This document shows, in pieces, positions 54,678-64,000 of a DNA stretch of 64,000 nt (positions are counted from its first letter, which is position 1; each line of letters begins with the position of its first letter). Origin of the DNA: Kolteria novifilia (GTDB taxonomy: Bacteria > Planctomycetota > Planctomycetia > Kolteriales > Kolteriaceae). A program made the position numbers and the translations under genes. Location: assembly GCA_007748055.1 (NCBI GenBank), contig CP036279.1, positions 6,820,001 through 6,884,000 of the forward strand. The letters run 5' to 3'. The notes below the pieces were generated by a model that saw only the letters and a list, made by a program, of their open reading frames with translations, had not been told where the DNA came from and searched no databases.

Positions 54678-55718
54678 ATGTCTCGTATCCGCGCGCGCCG
54701 TGTCGCGTTCACGCTCGTCGAATTGCTCGTGGTCATCGCGATCATCGGCGTTTTGGTCGGATTGTTGTTGCCAGCCGTCCAGTCCGCCCGGGAAGCCGCC
54801 CGTCGAGCGCAGTGCTCCAACAACATGAAGCAACTCGGGATCGCGTTGCACAGCTACCACGATGCCCACTCGGCCCTGCCGCGGGGCAATTTCGAGACCG
54901 ACGGAACCGGCAACGGCTTCTCCTACCGCTCCTGGCAAGGCTTCTCGGCTCAAACCATGCTGTTGCCGTTCCTCGATCAGGTGGGGATCTACGACCAACT
55001 GAACTTCGACAACAACGCGTACAACGCCGTGAACGCCGCCCTCGGCCGCAACAAGATCGCCGGATTCCTCTGTCCCTCCGATTCACCGCGTTTCTCGAAC
55101 GCCCCTGGCAATAGCTACGTCGTCTCGTCCGGGCCGTCGATGTTCTACCTCGGGGGAAACGCCGGAGCGAGCGCGACCAACCCCGTCGTCCAAACGAACC
55201 ACCAGGTCGGCATGTTCAACTACCGTGTCACGGTCCGGTTCAACGATGTCACCGACGGGCTCTCCAAGACGATCGCCGCTTCCGAAATCATGCACGGCGA
55301 CGGCGAGAACGGCACCTACTCGCTCGGCGATACCGTCCGTGGCGTCGGCAGGCCAGGTGGCTTCCCGAACTCGTTCCCGACGACCGCCCAGGTCGAAGCC
55401 TGGGGCGATAGCTGCTCGGCGGGCGCGGCGTCCAACTCGCGCGGCGACTCCGGGGCCAACTGGATTCGTGGCGACTTGAACCAGACCGTCTTCAACACCC
55501 TGACCAACCCCAACAGCCCCTACCCGAGCTGTCTCTCCTGCTCCGGCTGCGGCGCCTCGGACAACTGGGGCATGGTCACGGCAACCAGCCGGCACCCTGG
55601 CGGCGTGACCGTCCTGCTCGGCGACGGCAACGTCACGTTCATCTCCGACAGTATTGACAACAGCACCTGGCAGTTGCTCGGCGCGACCAACGACGGCAAC
55701 ATCGTCCAGACCAACTAG
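54678..55718 (+). CDS. DUF1559 prepilin-like protein
   Basis: 346 residues, GAGGAG 9 nt before the ATG. Type IV prepilin-like start [20 protein letters not shown] followed by GLLLPAVQSAREAARRAQCSNNMKQLG, which is standard for DUF1559. The domain body includes [31 protein letters not shown] and the final H-x9-DG motif (HPGGVTVLLGDG). The TAG stop lies within the CTAG of the third MITE copy (gene reads A-A-C-TAG-GCTCCG), just as for the lipoprotein at 10953. The true pre-insertion C-terminus may have been slightly different. Confidence 0.93.
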   Translation: MSRIRARRVAFTLVELLVVIAIIGVLVGLLLPAVQSAREAARRAQCSNNMKQLGIALHSYHDAHSALPRGNFETDGTGNGFSYRSWQGFSAQTMLLPFLDQVGIYDQLNFDNNAYNAVNAALGRNKIAGFLCPSDSPRFSNAPGNSYVVSSGPSMFYLGGNAGASATNPVVQTNHQVGMFNYRVTVRFNDVTDGLSKTIAASEIMHGDGENGTYSLGDTVRGVGRPGGFPNSFPTTAQVEAWGDSCSAGAASNSRGDSGANWIRGDLNQTVFNTLTNPNSPYPSCLSCSGCGASDNWGMVTATSRHPGGVTVLLGDGNVTFISDSIDNSTWQLLGATNDGNIVQTN

Positions 55719-55880
55719 GCTCCGTCTCAAAAGTCGGCTCTGGCTTCGGCTGGCTAAGTTGCCGCGGGACTTTGTCGGTCTGCATCGACGAATCCAACGG
55801 ATTCGCCTGTTTCGACCTCCTCGTCCCCCACCAACTCGCTGTGTCTCGGGCCGACGATCAACTTTTGAGACGAAGCCTAG
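55715..55880. mobile_element. MITE-like element, copy 3 (inverted orientation)
   Basis: Reverse complement of the copies at 10791 and 32993, again CTAG to CTAG with the same inverted ends. Its GCTCCGTCTC end adjoins the DUF1559 stop codon, the same end that adjoins the lipoprotein stop at 10953. Confidence 0.88.
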
Positions 55881-56007
55881 TTCTCTGTTAGCCCCAAAGT
55901 CGGGGTGGCATTGGCTGCCGAACACTCAGATGGACCAGAGCACCAGCGGCCAGCCTACCCCAAGTGTCACAAGCGTGTCATTGAATGTTCGCCAGCTTGG
56001 GTGCCGG

Positions 56008-56062
56008 ATGCTCACGCTCGCCGTGGGCATGTTCAAAAGACTCACGCTCGCCGTGGGCATGC
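56008..56062. repeat. Two direct copies of the CACGCTCGCCGTGGGCATG repeat
   Basis: CTCACGCTCGCCGTGGGCAT occurs at about 56011 and 56041, similar to the tandem pair at 2427-2487. The rest of the gap 55881-56195 holds no supported gene. Confidence 0.7.
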
Positions 56063-56195
56063 GGGAAGCGCCCTAGTTTCGCCAAGCTCCCGTCATTCAT
56101 CAAACGTCGTAAGAATGCTCCCACCTGGGATGATGTCGGACATCGTCATGGCCGAGTGTCTCGACAGCCGAGCTTATGGAAGGTGTGAAACCACG

Positions 56196-56525
56196 ATGCG
56201 CGTACTCTCTTGGTTCTTCGTTCCCGTCGTCATGATGGGCTTGGTGGGATGCGGTTCCTCGGCGGGCCCCGAAAGTAGCGAGTCGACCTCGTTGGCGTCG
56301 CTCAAGCAACACCTGAAGTTGCACGCCGAGACGGGGGAAGGGGGAAGCGGCTTGGAGGAGATCAGGGCTCCGCTCGAGGAACTCAAAGAGAGCGATCCCG
56401 CCCTGTACGAGGAACTCGCGCCGCTCTACGAGAAGCTCAACAAAGCCAATGGCGTTGCCCAGGTGAAGAAGATCGCCGGGGAGATGCTCGCGAAAGTGGA
56501 CCAGGCTCCGGCACCTGCGCCGTAG
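56196..56525 (+). CDS. Small lipoprotein, unknown function
   Basis: 109 residues; GGAAGGTG precedes the ATG. Signal peptide MRVLSWFFVPVVMMGLVGC has an LVGC lipobox (Cys19). The mature part is short, acidic and helical (LEEIRAPLEELKESDPALYEELAPLYEKLNKANG, read as two helices) and ends APAPAP. No known domain recognised. Downstream hairpin follows at 56545. It is not obviously related to the lipoprotein array at 5300-8176, lacking the ERxVxxLL core. Confidence 0.8.
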   Translation: MRVLSWFFVPVVMMGLVGCGSSAGPESSESTSLASLKQHLKLHAETGEGGSGLEEIRAPLEELKESDPALYEELAPLYEKLNKANGVAQVKKIAGEMLAKVDQAPAPAP

Positions 56526-56544
56526 CCATCGTCAAAAACGCGAA

Positions 56545-56569
56545 CCGGCCCAGTCGATGACCGGGCCGG
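56545..56569. terminator. Stem-loop between convergent genes
   Basis: CCGGCCC pairs with GGGCCGG around an 11-nt loop, with AAAAACGCGAA before it. Probably ends the small lipoprotein transcript and perhaps clpX from the other side. Confidence 0.6.
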
Positions 56570-56598
56570 CGTGTCGCGAAGGATCCATTCGGAGAGGA

Positions 56599-57882
<1,284 letters not shown>

Positions 57883-58422
57883 GAACACCTTTCCTTGAGG
57901 GTAGGAACCCTGAGATCGGCAAGCAGTGGCGAGGAGGAACCTCCTCGTGCCGCTCACCCGGTTTCATTGTACTCCGAATGGACACCCTCGCAGTTTCGCA
58001 AGCGGCGTGCCGAAGCCGTCGCTTGTCGACACGAATGGGGCAAAACAGCAGAATTGGCGTCGTTTTCCGTACCCAGCCCTGCTGATCGCTCCCGTTCGTG
58101 GCCGGAATCCCGACACACGCTTTGTACATTTTCCCTAAACGGTCGCTTTAGTAAAGCGTCCTTTTCAAGGGATCACCGCGAGGCGACGGCAATCGTCACC
58201 CTGTCGAATGGACGGGAGCTGTCCGGCGACGCTTTCGAGCACTCGGCCTTCCCCAGCATTCACCTCGGGAAGACTCACTCGGCGGCTCGCCAAACAGACA
58301 GGTGTCGATCGCCTCTTCATTATGGCGCATCGTCACGGCCCATTCGGATTCGACGCCCTCTCTTTTTCGATCTCCGGACCGGGGAACGAACCTGATCGGG
58401 CGCTTAGCCCCTCTTTTCCGTT
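57883..58422. other. Region upstream of clpX, no gene
   Basis: 540 bp between the glycosyltransferase stop and clpX, both leftward. No gene is supported. It should hold the clpX promoter. Confidence 0.45.
58144..58158. promoter_or_regulatory. Perfect palindrome, possible operator
   Basis: CGCTTTA-G-TAAAGCG is a 15-bp perfect inverted repeat in the clpX upstream region, next to AT-rich sequence (ACATTTTCCCTAAACGG). Size and symmetry fit a dimeric repressor site; the regulator is unknown. Confidence 0.4.
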
Positions 58423-61400
58423 TCAGCCGGTTTTCAGGGCTAGTGTCTTCTCCTGTTCGATCACGGGTGACGCCGACGCCGTTTCGCAGGGCGCCGCGGG
58501 GACGCGTCCCCGCAGTTCTGACGCCTCGACGAGGATCTGATGCCACCACTCGAGCACCGCCGAAGGCTCCGCCCGGCTCGACAACCATGCCCGACCCTGA
58601 TCGCCGAACGTCTTGCGCCGCTTGGGATCGTCCACGAGAGTTCGCATCGCCCGGCAAAGACTCTTCGCGTCGAAGCGTTCGTGGATCAGCCCCGTGACAT
58701 CCCCATAGAGTGCCTCGGCACGCTCCAAGTGAACCGTTCCAATCACCGGCAGCCCCATCGCCTTGGCACGCATGACGAGATAGGGGCGAACGTCGTTGAA
58801 CCCTTCCGCGATCACAACGTCCGCCGCGGCGAGCGGAATCTCCCATCCCACGGGCTCGGTCAGGATCGCCACCCGATCGAGGCGCCGCGCGAACCGCAAC
58901 AGCCGCATCTCCTCGCGACTGGTCACCGGCCCTTGCCGCAGGACGAAGAGGAAACTGGGCGAACGGGTGGTGCCGAGTTTCCGGTACGCCTCGAGGACGG
59001 TATCCAATCCGGCGTCACTCGAATCGTTGACCACCGCGAGGAAGACGACGCAATCCTTCTCCAACCCCCATTGGGCGCGGGCGATGCGCTGCCGGGTCTC
59101 GTCGATGACGGGCGAGTCGCCCTCATCGGTGAGCACGCCATCGATCAGCGAGAAGTTCTCGGGCGGAACGCCGCCGGAGGCCCAGCGATAGGAGTAGATG
59201 TTGTTGAAGACGACTTGATAGGCCCACTGCATCGCTTCGCGCAGCTCGAGAAAACCGGCGAGTCGCTCCGGATCGCGATGATCCTCGACGATCAGGTGCT
59301 CGGGCAGATGCCAAAGTGACGGGACGCCGACGTTCTTCGCATCGCGAATGATGGGCAGGAGAGTCGTCCCTTGAGCGACGACGACATCGAAGTCTCCGTC
59401 GCGCAGTGCCGTTCGCCCCGCGTTCAAGCTGGCCGGATCGTCCCGCTCGACGCGATGGTCGATCAGTTCGATCTGCCCGCGCCGCCGCAGCTCCCCGAAG
59501 AGGTCCGCGACGTTGGGCCACGCTTCCGCGACCCGGCTCGGCGAGGAGACCACCAGGACACGTGGTTTGAGGGACTCCCAGAGCCGACGAGCCTGCCGCC
59601 GCGAGTTCAGCTCGAAGTAAGGGCTCGTCCGGCTGAAGTTGGGGTTCCAGTAGGGATCGACGATGCGGGGATAGCGTTCCCGAAGGGCGGCCAGTTCGTA
59701 CGGATTGACCTTCGACCCGCGCGAGCTCCCTTCGTCGTGGAGCAGTTCCGCTTGCGGCACGAAGGCGGTTCGCCATCCGGCCTCGCCCGCCCGCAGGCAG
59801 AAGTCGACATCGTTGAACGAGACCGCGAACTTCTCCTCGTCGAAGCCGCCCAGTTGGTCGAAGAGTTCTCGGCGGGTGCAAAGACAAGCTCCCGTCACCG
59901 CCATCGCGTTGCGAGGCAGATAGGTGTAGCCATTGCCCACCTCCAACGCCGCCGGCAAGCCGAGAAAAGCGTGCCACGCTCCGTAGCCCATCGCGCCGAG
60001 GATCACCCCGACGTGCTGCACGGTGCGATTGGGAAAGAGCAGCCGGGCGCCCGCGATGCCGACCCCGGGAACCTGCAACGTCCCGATCATGCCCGAGAGC
60101 CATCCGCGCGAGAGGACTTCGACATCGTCGTTGAAGAAGACGAGGTAGTCGCTGTCGAGACGCTCAACCGCCTTGTTATTGAGCTGGGAGAAATTGAAAC
60201 CTTCGGGGCCGCTGGGAAGCTGAATCACCCGGTGGCGCCTTCCGAGCCGAGCCAGGAGTCGCCGAGCTCGCAACGTGCGACTTTCGTTGTCGATGATGAC
60301 GATCTCGTAGTTCGGATAGTCAGTCAACTTCTCGATCGAGCCGACGGCCTTGCGGAGGAAGTCGGGGTTGTCGCGAGTCGGGATGATGATGCTGACTTTG
60401 CCTCGATCAGCGGGCGCGAATTCCGGGCGAACCCAGTTCTCGACCCGTTCGCAGCGAGCCTCGACCCCGCGACGTTCGAGATGACCGTCGACCACCCCCT
60501 TGGCGGTCTCGATGATTTTCTCGGAAACGACCAGCCGCTTCTCGCCGTCGTCGCGCTGCCGGCTGAGCGAGGGAACTTGGAACCAACGGTAGAGGATGCG
60601 GGGAATGTGTCCGACGTGACAGCCCCGCTCGACCATCCGCAGGATCATGTCGTGATCCTGGGCGCCGTCGGTGTCGGGTCGGAGACCGCCGATCTGCTCG
60701 AACGCGGATTTGCGCACGACCACCAGATGGCAGCAGTAGTTCTGGGCGATGAGTTGCTCGGGCGAGAAGTCGGGCTTGAAGTAGGGATAGGGAGCCACGT
60801 CCCAGGTCGGGACGTACTCCTCGTCGCTGTAGAGCAAGTCGAGTTCCGGCTCGCGCTGCAGGCGATCGGCGACATGCCACAGCGAGTCGTCGAGCAATTC
60901 GTCATCGTGGTCGACGAACGCGATGTACTCCCCGTGACTGACATCGACACCACGGTTGGTGGCGCGGGAAACCCCACCGTTGCGTGGTGCCCACTCGACC
61001 CCGATCCGCTCGTCGAGATCGGCGATCTCACGCAGGGTGCTCTTCGTCTCCTCCGACGTCGAGCCATCGTCGACGAGGATGAGTTCCCAGCGATCGTAGG
61101 CTTGTTTGACGATGGAGGTCACCATCCGCAACAGCCACTCGCGGGGCGTGTTGTAGACCGGGACGACGACGCTGATCAGTGGACGGTAAGAGAAACCGCG
61201 AGCCAGGTTCCTCATCCGCTCGACCTCTTCGGGCCGGGGGCGGTTGTTTTCGATGTGTCGTCGATAGGGATCGCTGCGAAGCGTGTGCCCCCAGGTTTCG
61301 AAGGCGTGCAGACGCATGAGGAAGTAGGTGGTCCACTCCCGCCGCCACGCGTTCCACGCCCGTCGTCCACTGGTCAGGGGAATCCGCGACTCGTGGTGGA

Positions 61401-61572
61401 AGAGACGTTTGAAGAGGAACAGCGTCAGGGCCAGGGACCAAAGCGGACCGGGGGCCGGACGATCGTCGCGGCGTCTCTTCAGGGATTGGAGAACCCGCCG
61501 AGCGGCGACGAGGCGCGCAAGCCTAGAAAGGGTGTCCAACTTGCGCCGGGCAAGCTTCACGCGAGAATTCAT
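58423..61572 (-). CDS. Multidomain glycosyltransferase (two GT2 domains plus GT1/GT4-like)
   Basis: 1049 residues from MNSRVKLARRKLD; earlier in-frame ATGs are not supported by composition. After a basic N-terminal helical region, a first GT2 domain starts at ISVVVPVYNTPREWLLRM with metal motif VDHDDE and CHLVVVRKSAFEQIGG. A second GT2 follows at VSIIIPTRDNPDFLRKAV with FNDDVEVLSRGWL, GFNFSQLNNKAV and FNDVDFCLRAGEAGW. The last 330 residues look like a GT-B enzyme of the GT4 group (PRVLVVSSPSRVAE, FLFVLRQGPVTSREEMRLL, VVIAEGFNDVRPYLVMRAKAMGLPVIGT). Such proteins build rhamnose-rich or O-antigen-like surface polysaccharide. No polysaccharide gene cluster surrounds it. Confidence 0.9.
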   Translation of the reverse strand: MNSRVKLARRKLDTLSRLARLVAARRVLQSLKRRRDDRPAPGPLWSLALTLFLFKRLFHHESRIPLTSGRRAWNAWRREWTTYFLMRLHAFETWGHTLRSDPYRRHIENNRPRPEEVERMRNLARGFSYRPLISVVVPVYNTPREWLLRMVTSIVKQAYDRWELILVDDGSTSEETKSTLREIADLDERIGVEWAPRNGGVSRATNRGVDVSHGEYIAFVDHDDELLDDSLWHVADRLQREPELDLLYSDEEYVPTWDVAPYPYFKPDFSPEQLIAQNYCCHLVVVRKSAFEQIGGLRPDTDGAQDHDMILRMVERGCHVGHIPRILYRWFQVPSLSRQRDDGEKRLVVSEKIIETAKGVVDGHLERRGVEARCERVENWVRPEFAPADRGKVSIIIPTRDNPDFLRKAVGSIEKLTDYPNYEIVIIDNESRTLRARRLLARLGRRHRVIQLPSGPEGFNFSQLNNKAVERLDSDYLVFFNDDVEVLSRGWLSGMIGTLQVPGVGIAGARLLFPNRTVQHVGVILGAMGYGAWHAFLGLPAALEVGNGYTYLPRNAMAVTGACLCTRRELFDQLGGFDEEKFAVSFNDVDFCLRAGEAGWRTAFVPQAELLHDEGSSRGSKVNPYELAALRERYPRIVDPYWNPNFSRTSPYFELNSRRQARRLWESLKPRVLVVSSPSRVAEAWPNVADLFGELRRRGQIELIDHRVERDDPASLNAGRTALRDGDFDVVVAQGTTLLPIIRDAKNVGVPSLWHLPEHLIVEDHRDPERLAGFLELREAMQWAYQVVFNNIYSYRWASGGVPPENFSLIDGVLTDEGDSPVIDETRQRIARAQWGLEKDCVVFLAVVNDSSDAGLDTVLEAYRKLGTTRSPSFLFVLRQGPVTSREEMRLLRFARRLDRVAILTEPVGWEIPLAAADVVIAEGFNDVRPYLVMRAKAMGLPVIGTVHLERAEALYGDVTGLIHERFDAKSLCRAMRTLVDDPKRRKTFGDQGRAWLSSRAEPSAVLEWWHQILVEASELRGRVPAAPCETASASPVIEQEKTLALKTG

Positions 61573-61889
61573 GGGCCATCCATAGCGAGATGGGACGCCG
61601 TGCCGCGTGGCCACGTCCCCACTCCATCGATCCTTCGCGGTCGTGATCCGCGCTCGGCGCGGACATCTTCCGGCACTTAGTGTGGCGCGATCGTCGTCCC
61701 ACTGCAAGCCGAATTGGTTCAACCTCGGGAAAGGTTCGTGGCGGAGGCATTCCGCGAACGAGGGACGAATGTCCTTCGCCATGGGCCGTCGAGGCCAGGA
61801 ACCGAGTTCTTGCAACCGCCGCCCGACCCCATTAGCATAGCCTCCCGCCAGCCGCAAATTGCAGGATCATTCCGGGAGAGGGTACCGAC
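61573..61889. other. Divergent intergenic region, nothing recognised
   Basis: 317 bp between the glycosyltransferase and xylulokinase starts; presumably both promoters. GGGAGAGGG at 61874 is the xylulokinase ribosome site. Confidence 0.4.
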
Positions 61890-63422
61890 GTGGCGAACGT
61901 GTTTCTTGGCATCGACGTGGGAACTAGTGGCACGAAATCGCTCGCGATCGACGCCAAAGGGAAGATCCTCGCCAGCGCCACCGCGACCTATCCGATCAGC
62001 TACCCCAAACCCGGCTGGTCGGAGCAGGAGCCCGAGGATTGGTGGCAGGCCTCCAAGGCGACCATCCGCCAGCTCGTCAAGAAAGCCAAGCTCAAGGCGG
62101 CCGACGTCAAGGGGATTGGCCTCTCGGGCCAGATGCACGGCTCCGTCTTCCTCGACCGCAAGGACATGGTCCTTCGCCCCGCCCTGCTCTGGAACGATCA
62201 ACGCACCGGCGAGGAATGCGCCGAGATCGAAAGCCGCGCCGGCGGCCGCGCCGAGTTGCTCCGGCTCGTCGCCAATCCCGCCCTGACCGGCTTCACCGCC
62301 CCGAAGATCCTTTGGCTTCGAAACCACGAACCGAAGGTCTTCGATAAAGTCCGCAAGGTGCTCCTTCCCAAGGACTACGTCCGCTTTCGACTCACCGGCG
62401 AGTACGCGACCGAGGTCAGCGACGCGTCGGGCACGCTACTCCTGGATGTCGCCGGCCGTCAATGGTCGCGTCCCCTGCTGGAGAAGCTCGAACTCGATCC
62501 CGATCTATTGCCCACGTGCTACGAGTCCGAGGAGATCAGCGGATCCCTGACCGTTCAAGTCGCCAAGGAAGTCGGGCTCGCCCCAGGGACTCCCGTCGTG
62601 GGCGGCGGCGGCGACCAAGCCGCGGGAGCCGTCGGCAACGGCATCGTCAGCCGAGGCGTCATCTCCGCGACCATGGGCACCAGCGGCGTCGTCTTCGCCC
62701 ATAGCGACACTGTCGAGACCGACCCGGAAGGCCGGCTGCACACCTTCTGCCACGCAGTTCGCGGCAAGTGGCACGTCATGGGAGTCATTCTCTCGGCGGG
62801 CGGCAGCTTGCAGTGGTATCGCAACGAACTCGGGGACTACAGCGTCTCGCGAGCCAAACGCAAGAAGGTCGATCCCTACCAGATCCTCACCGCCGAAGCG
62901 GCCGAAGCCCCTCCCGGCTCGGAAGGTCTCTTCTTCCTCCCCTACCTGACCGGCGAACGGACGCCGCACGCCGATCCGCATGCCCGCGGCGCCTGGATCG
63001 GACTGACCCCGCGCCACGGCCGGGCCCATATGGTTCGTTCGCTCATGGAAGGGGCGACCTACGCGATGAAGGATTCGCTCGAGTTGATCAAAGGACTCGG
63101 AATTCCCGTCGAAGAGATCCGGGTCTCCGGCGGCGGCGCCCGCAGCCCCTTCTGGCGACAGCTTCAAGCCGACATCTACGGTCAGCCGGTCCGGACGATC
63201 AACGCCGAGGAGGGCCCCGCCTACGGGGTCGCGCTACTTGCCGCCGTCGGCACCGGGCACTTTAAGAGCGTGCCGGAGATCTGCGATCGGGTCATCCGGA
63301 CCGTCCGCAAGTCGAGCCCCAAGAAGAAGGCCGCGGCGATGTACGAGAAATGCTATCCCGAGTTCGGGAACCTCTACCGCTCGCTCAAAGGCGACTTCGC
63401 CACCATCTCCACCCTGACGTGA
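61890..63422 (+). CDS. xylB: Xylulokinase (FGGY family)
   Basis: 510 residues from a GTG. It phosphorylates D-xylulose to xylulose 5-phosphate. N-terminal phosphate loop [17 protein letters not shown], the [13 protein letters not shown] motif with the xylulokinase-type Met-His, [12 protein letters not shown], catalytic Asp in [43 protein letters not shown] and [22 protein letters not shown] and the ERTPH block favour xylulokinase over glycerol or ribulose kinase. No xylose isomerase gene is beside it. Confidence 0.94.
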   Translation: MANVFLGIDVGTSGTKSLAIDAKGKILASATATYPISYPKPGWSEQEPEDWWQASKATIRQLVKKAKLKAADVKGIGLSGQMHGSVFLDRKDMVLRPALLWNDQRTGEECAEIESRAGGRAELLRLVANPALTGFTAPKILWLRNHEPKVFDKVRKVLLPKDYVRFRLTGEYATEVSDASGTLLLDVAGRQWSRPLLEKLELDPDLLPTCYESEEISGSLTVQVAKEVGLAPGTPVVGGGGDQAAGAVGNGIVSRGVISATMGTSGVVFAHSDTVETDPEGRLHTFCHAVRGKWHVMGVILSAGGSLQWYRNELGDYSVSRAKRKKVDPYQILTAEAAEAPPGSEGLFFLPYLTGERTPHADPHARGAWIGLTPRHGRAHMVRSLMEGATYAMKDSLELIKGLGIPVEEIRVSGGGARSPFWRQLQADIYGQPVRTINAEEGPAYGVALLAAVGTGHFKSVPEICDRVIRTVRKSSPKKKAAAMYEKCYPEFGNLYRSLKGDFATISTLT

Positions 63423-63445
63423 TCGCCGCCCGTGACTCGCGTCAG

Positions 63446-63866
63446 GCAATAGCCTGACCTACAGGGCCAATCTCGTGTCAGGTTCTTCTCACCTCTCCTT
63501 GGGGAGAGGTCGGCGAACGCAGTGAGCCGGGTGAGGGAGATTCCCGTCCGGAAAGACAAGGGTGACTTTCGAAGACAAATCCCCTCACCCCTAACCCCTC
63601 TCCCGACCGGGAGAGGAGGACAAGAGGCCTTTTCCCACCGGGAGATGGGAAACCTCGGCAATAGCCTGACCTACAGGGCCAGACTCGCGTCAGGTTCTTC
63701 TCACCTCTCCTTGGGGAGAGGTCGGCGAACGCAGTGAGCCGGGTGAGGGAGATTCCCGTCCGGAAAGACAAGGGTGACTTTCGAAGACAAATCCCCTCAC
63801 CACTCAGCCCACCGGGAGATGGGGACAAGAGGCCTTTTCCGAAGGGGAGATGGGGACAAGAGCTCA
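63446..63866 (+). repeat. Two tandem copies of a 212-bp repeat
   Basis: Copies begin at 63446 and 63658 (GCAATAGCCTGACC). Each contains CCTCTCC-TTGG-GGAGAGG, GGCGAACGCAGTGAGCCGGG and ATTCCCGTCCGG blocks. They are nearly identical over about 150 bp and then differ near the CCCTCTCCCGACCGGG part. The first is preceded by the hairpin GTCAGGC-AATA-GCCTGAC, which may end xylB transcription. No gene is supported here although frames stay open. Confidence 0.85.
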
Positions 63867-63869
63867 CGC

Positions 63870-64000
63870 TCACAGCAGCGCGGTGGTCTCGGGGAAGCCG
63901 AACATCAGGTTGAAGTTCTGCACCGCCGCGCCCGAGGCCCCCTTGAGGAGGTTGTCCTCGCAGGACATCACGACGGCGCGCTGGCGAACGACCCGGACCG
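63870..64000 (-). CDS. argC: N-acetyl-gamma-glutamyl-phosphate reductase, C-terminal end only
   Basis: Only the last 43 or so codons are inside the window; the 5' part lies beyond the right edge. The sequence [34 protein letters not shown] before the TGA (read as two blocks, [18 protein letters not shown] and [12 protein letters not shown]) matches the ArgC C-terminus, where the DNLxKGAxGxAVQ helix is the signature. ArgC makes N-acetylglutamate semialdehyde in arginine synthesis. Confidence 0.88.
   Translation of the reverse strand, partial: VRVVRQRAVVMSCEDNLLKGASGAAVQNFNLMFGFPETTALL

Noticed and set aside
59371-61680. 769-codon plus-strand frame opposite the glycosyltransferase
   Set aside because: Composition is that of an antisense shadow; the minus strand carries complete GT motifs.

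Overview
The window looks like chromosomal DNA of a GC-rich planctomycete (phylum Planctomycetota). The evidence is gene content: a cytochrome-c-like DUF1549/DUF1553 protein at the left edge, a DUF1080 protein, two DUF1559 prepilin-like proteins ending in the H-x9-DG motif, a DUF4159 protein, a DUF1571 protein, a MoxR/DUF4350-like pair and a Cys-rich BBP2-like outer-membrane barrel. Genes are mostly short operons on alternating strands, separated by 100-900 bp gaps that carry several families of short palindromic repeats. I saw no rRNA, tRNA, CRISPR array, prophage or transposase gene. All function calls come from reading motifs; no database search was possible.

Layout. 1-4.2 kb: DUF1549/DUF1553 protein (3' end cut), DUF1080 protein, small PilZ-like protein. 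4.2-8.2 kb: a dispersed repeat, a gene-poor stretch, then five tandem paralogous lipoproteins of about 130 residues that I cannot place in a known family. 8.3-12.4 kb: Tat-exported hydroxypyruvate-isomerase-like protein, PepSY membrane protein, lipoprotein, DUF1559 protein, with a 166-bp MITE-like element between the PepSY gene and the lipoprotein gene. 13-19.5 kb: full-length cobalamin-dependent methionine synthase, then a MoxR/DUF4350 operon. 19.8-31.4 kb: SLC13 transporter, oxidoreductase-like membrane protein, aldehyde dehydrogenase, AnmK-like kinase and C26 amidotransferase-like protein (both with altered active-site motifs), toroid/DUF4159 protein, isopropylmalate-dehydrogenase-family enzyme. 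31.5-37.8 kb: HNH nuclease, receiver protein, TPR protein, orphan FliG, REC-XRE regulator, DUF1571 protein. 37.9-44.3 kb: glycosylation block (GT87, then flippase-like protein, GT2 and GT-C-like protein in overlapping frames, then GalE). 44.4-53.1 kb: unknown protein, BBP2 barrel with strong terminators, a 27-bp x 21 tandem array, ProC, degenerate CPBP protein, sulfite reductase, RluA-type pseudouridine synthase, receiver. 53.5-64 kb: TPR protein, DUF1559 protein, third MITE copy, small lipoprotein, ClpX, a three-domain glycosyltransferase, xylulokinase, a 212-bp direct repeat and the C-terminus of ArgC.

How they fit together. Much of the window serves the cell envelope: exported lipoproteins, outer-membrane barrel, glycosyltransferases, lipid-linked sugar transfer, murein-recycling-like kinase. 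The rest is core metabolism (MetH, IPMDH family, ProC, ArgC, sulfite reductase, xylulokinase) and regulation (three receivers, ClpX, MoxR). The most unusual features are the five-gene lipoprotein array, the MITE whose end supplies TAG stop codons and perhaps a gene start, a hairpin repeat family with compensatory base changes, and two neighbouring enzymes with altered active sites.
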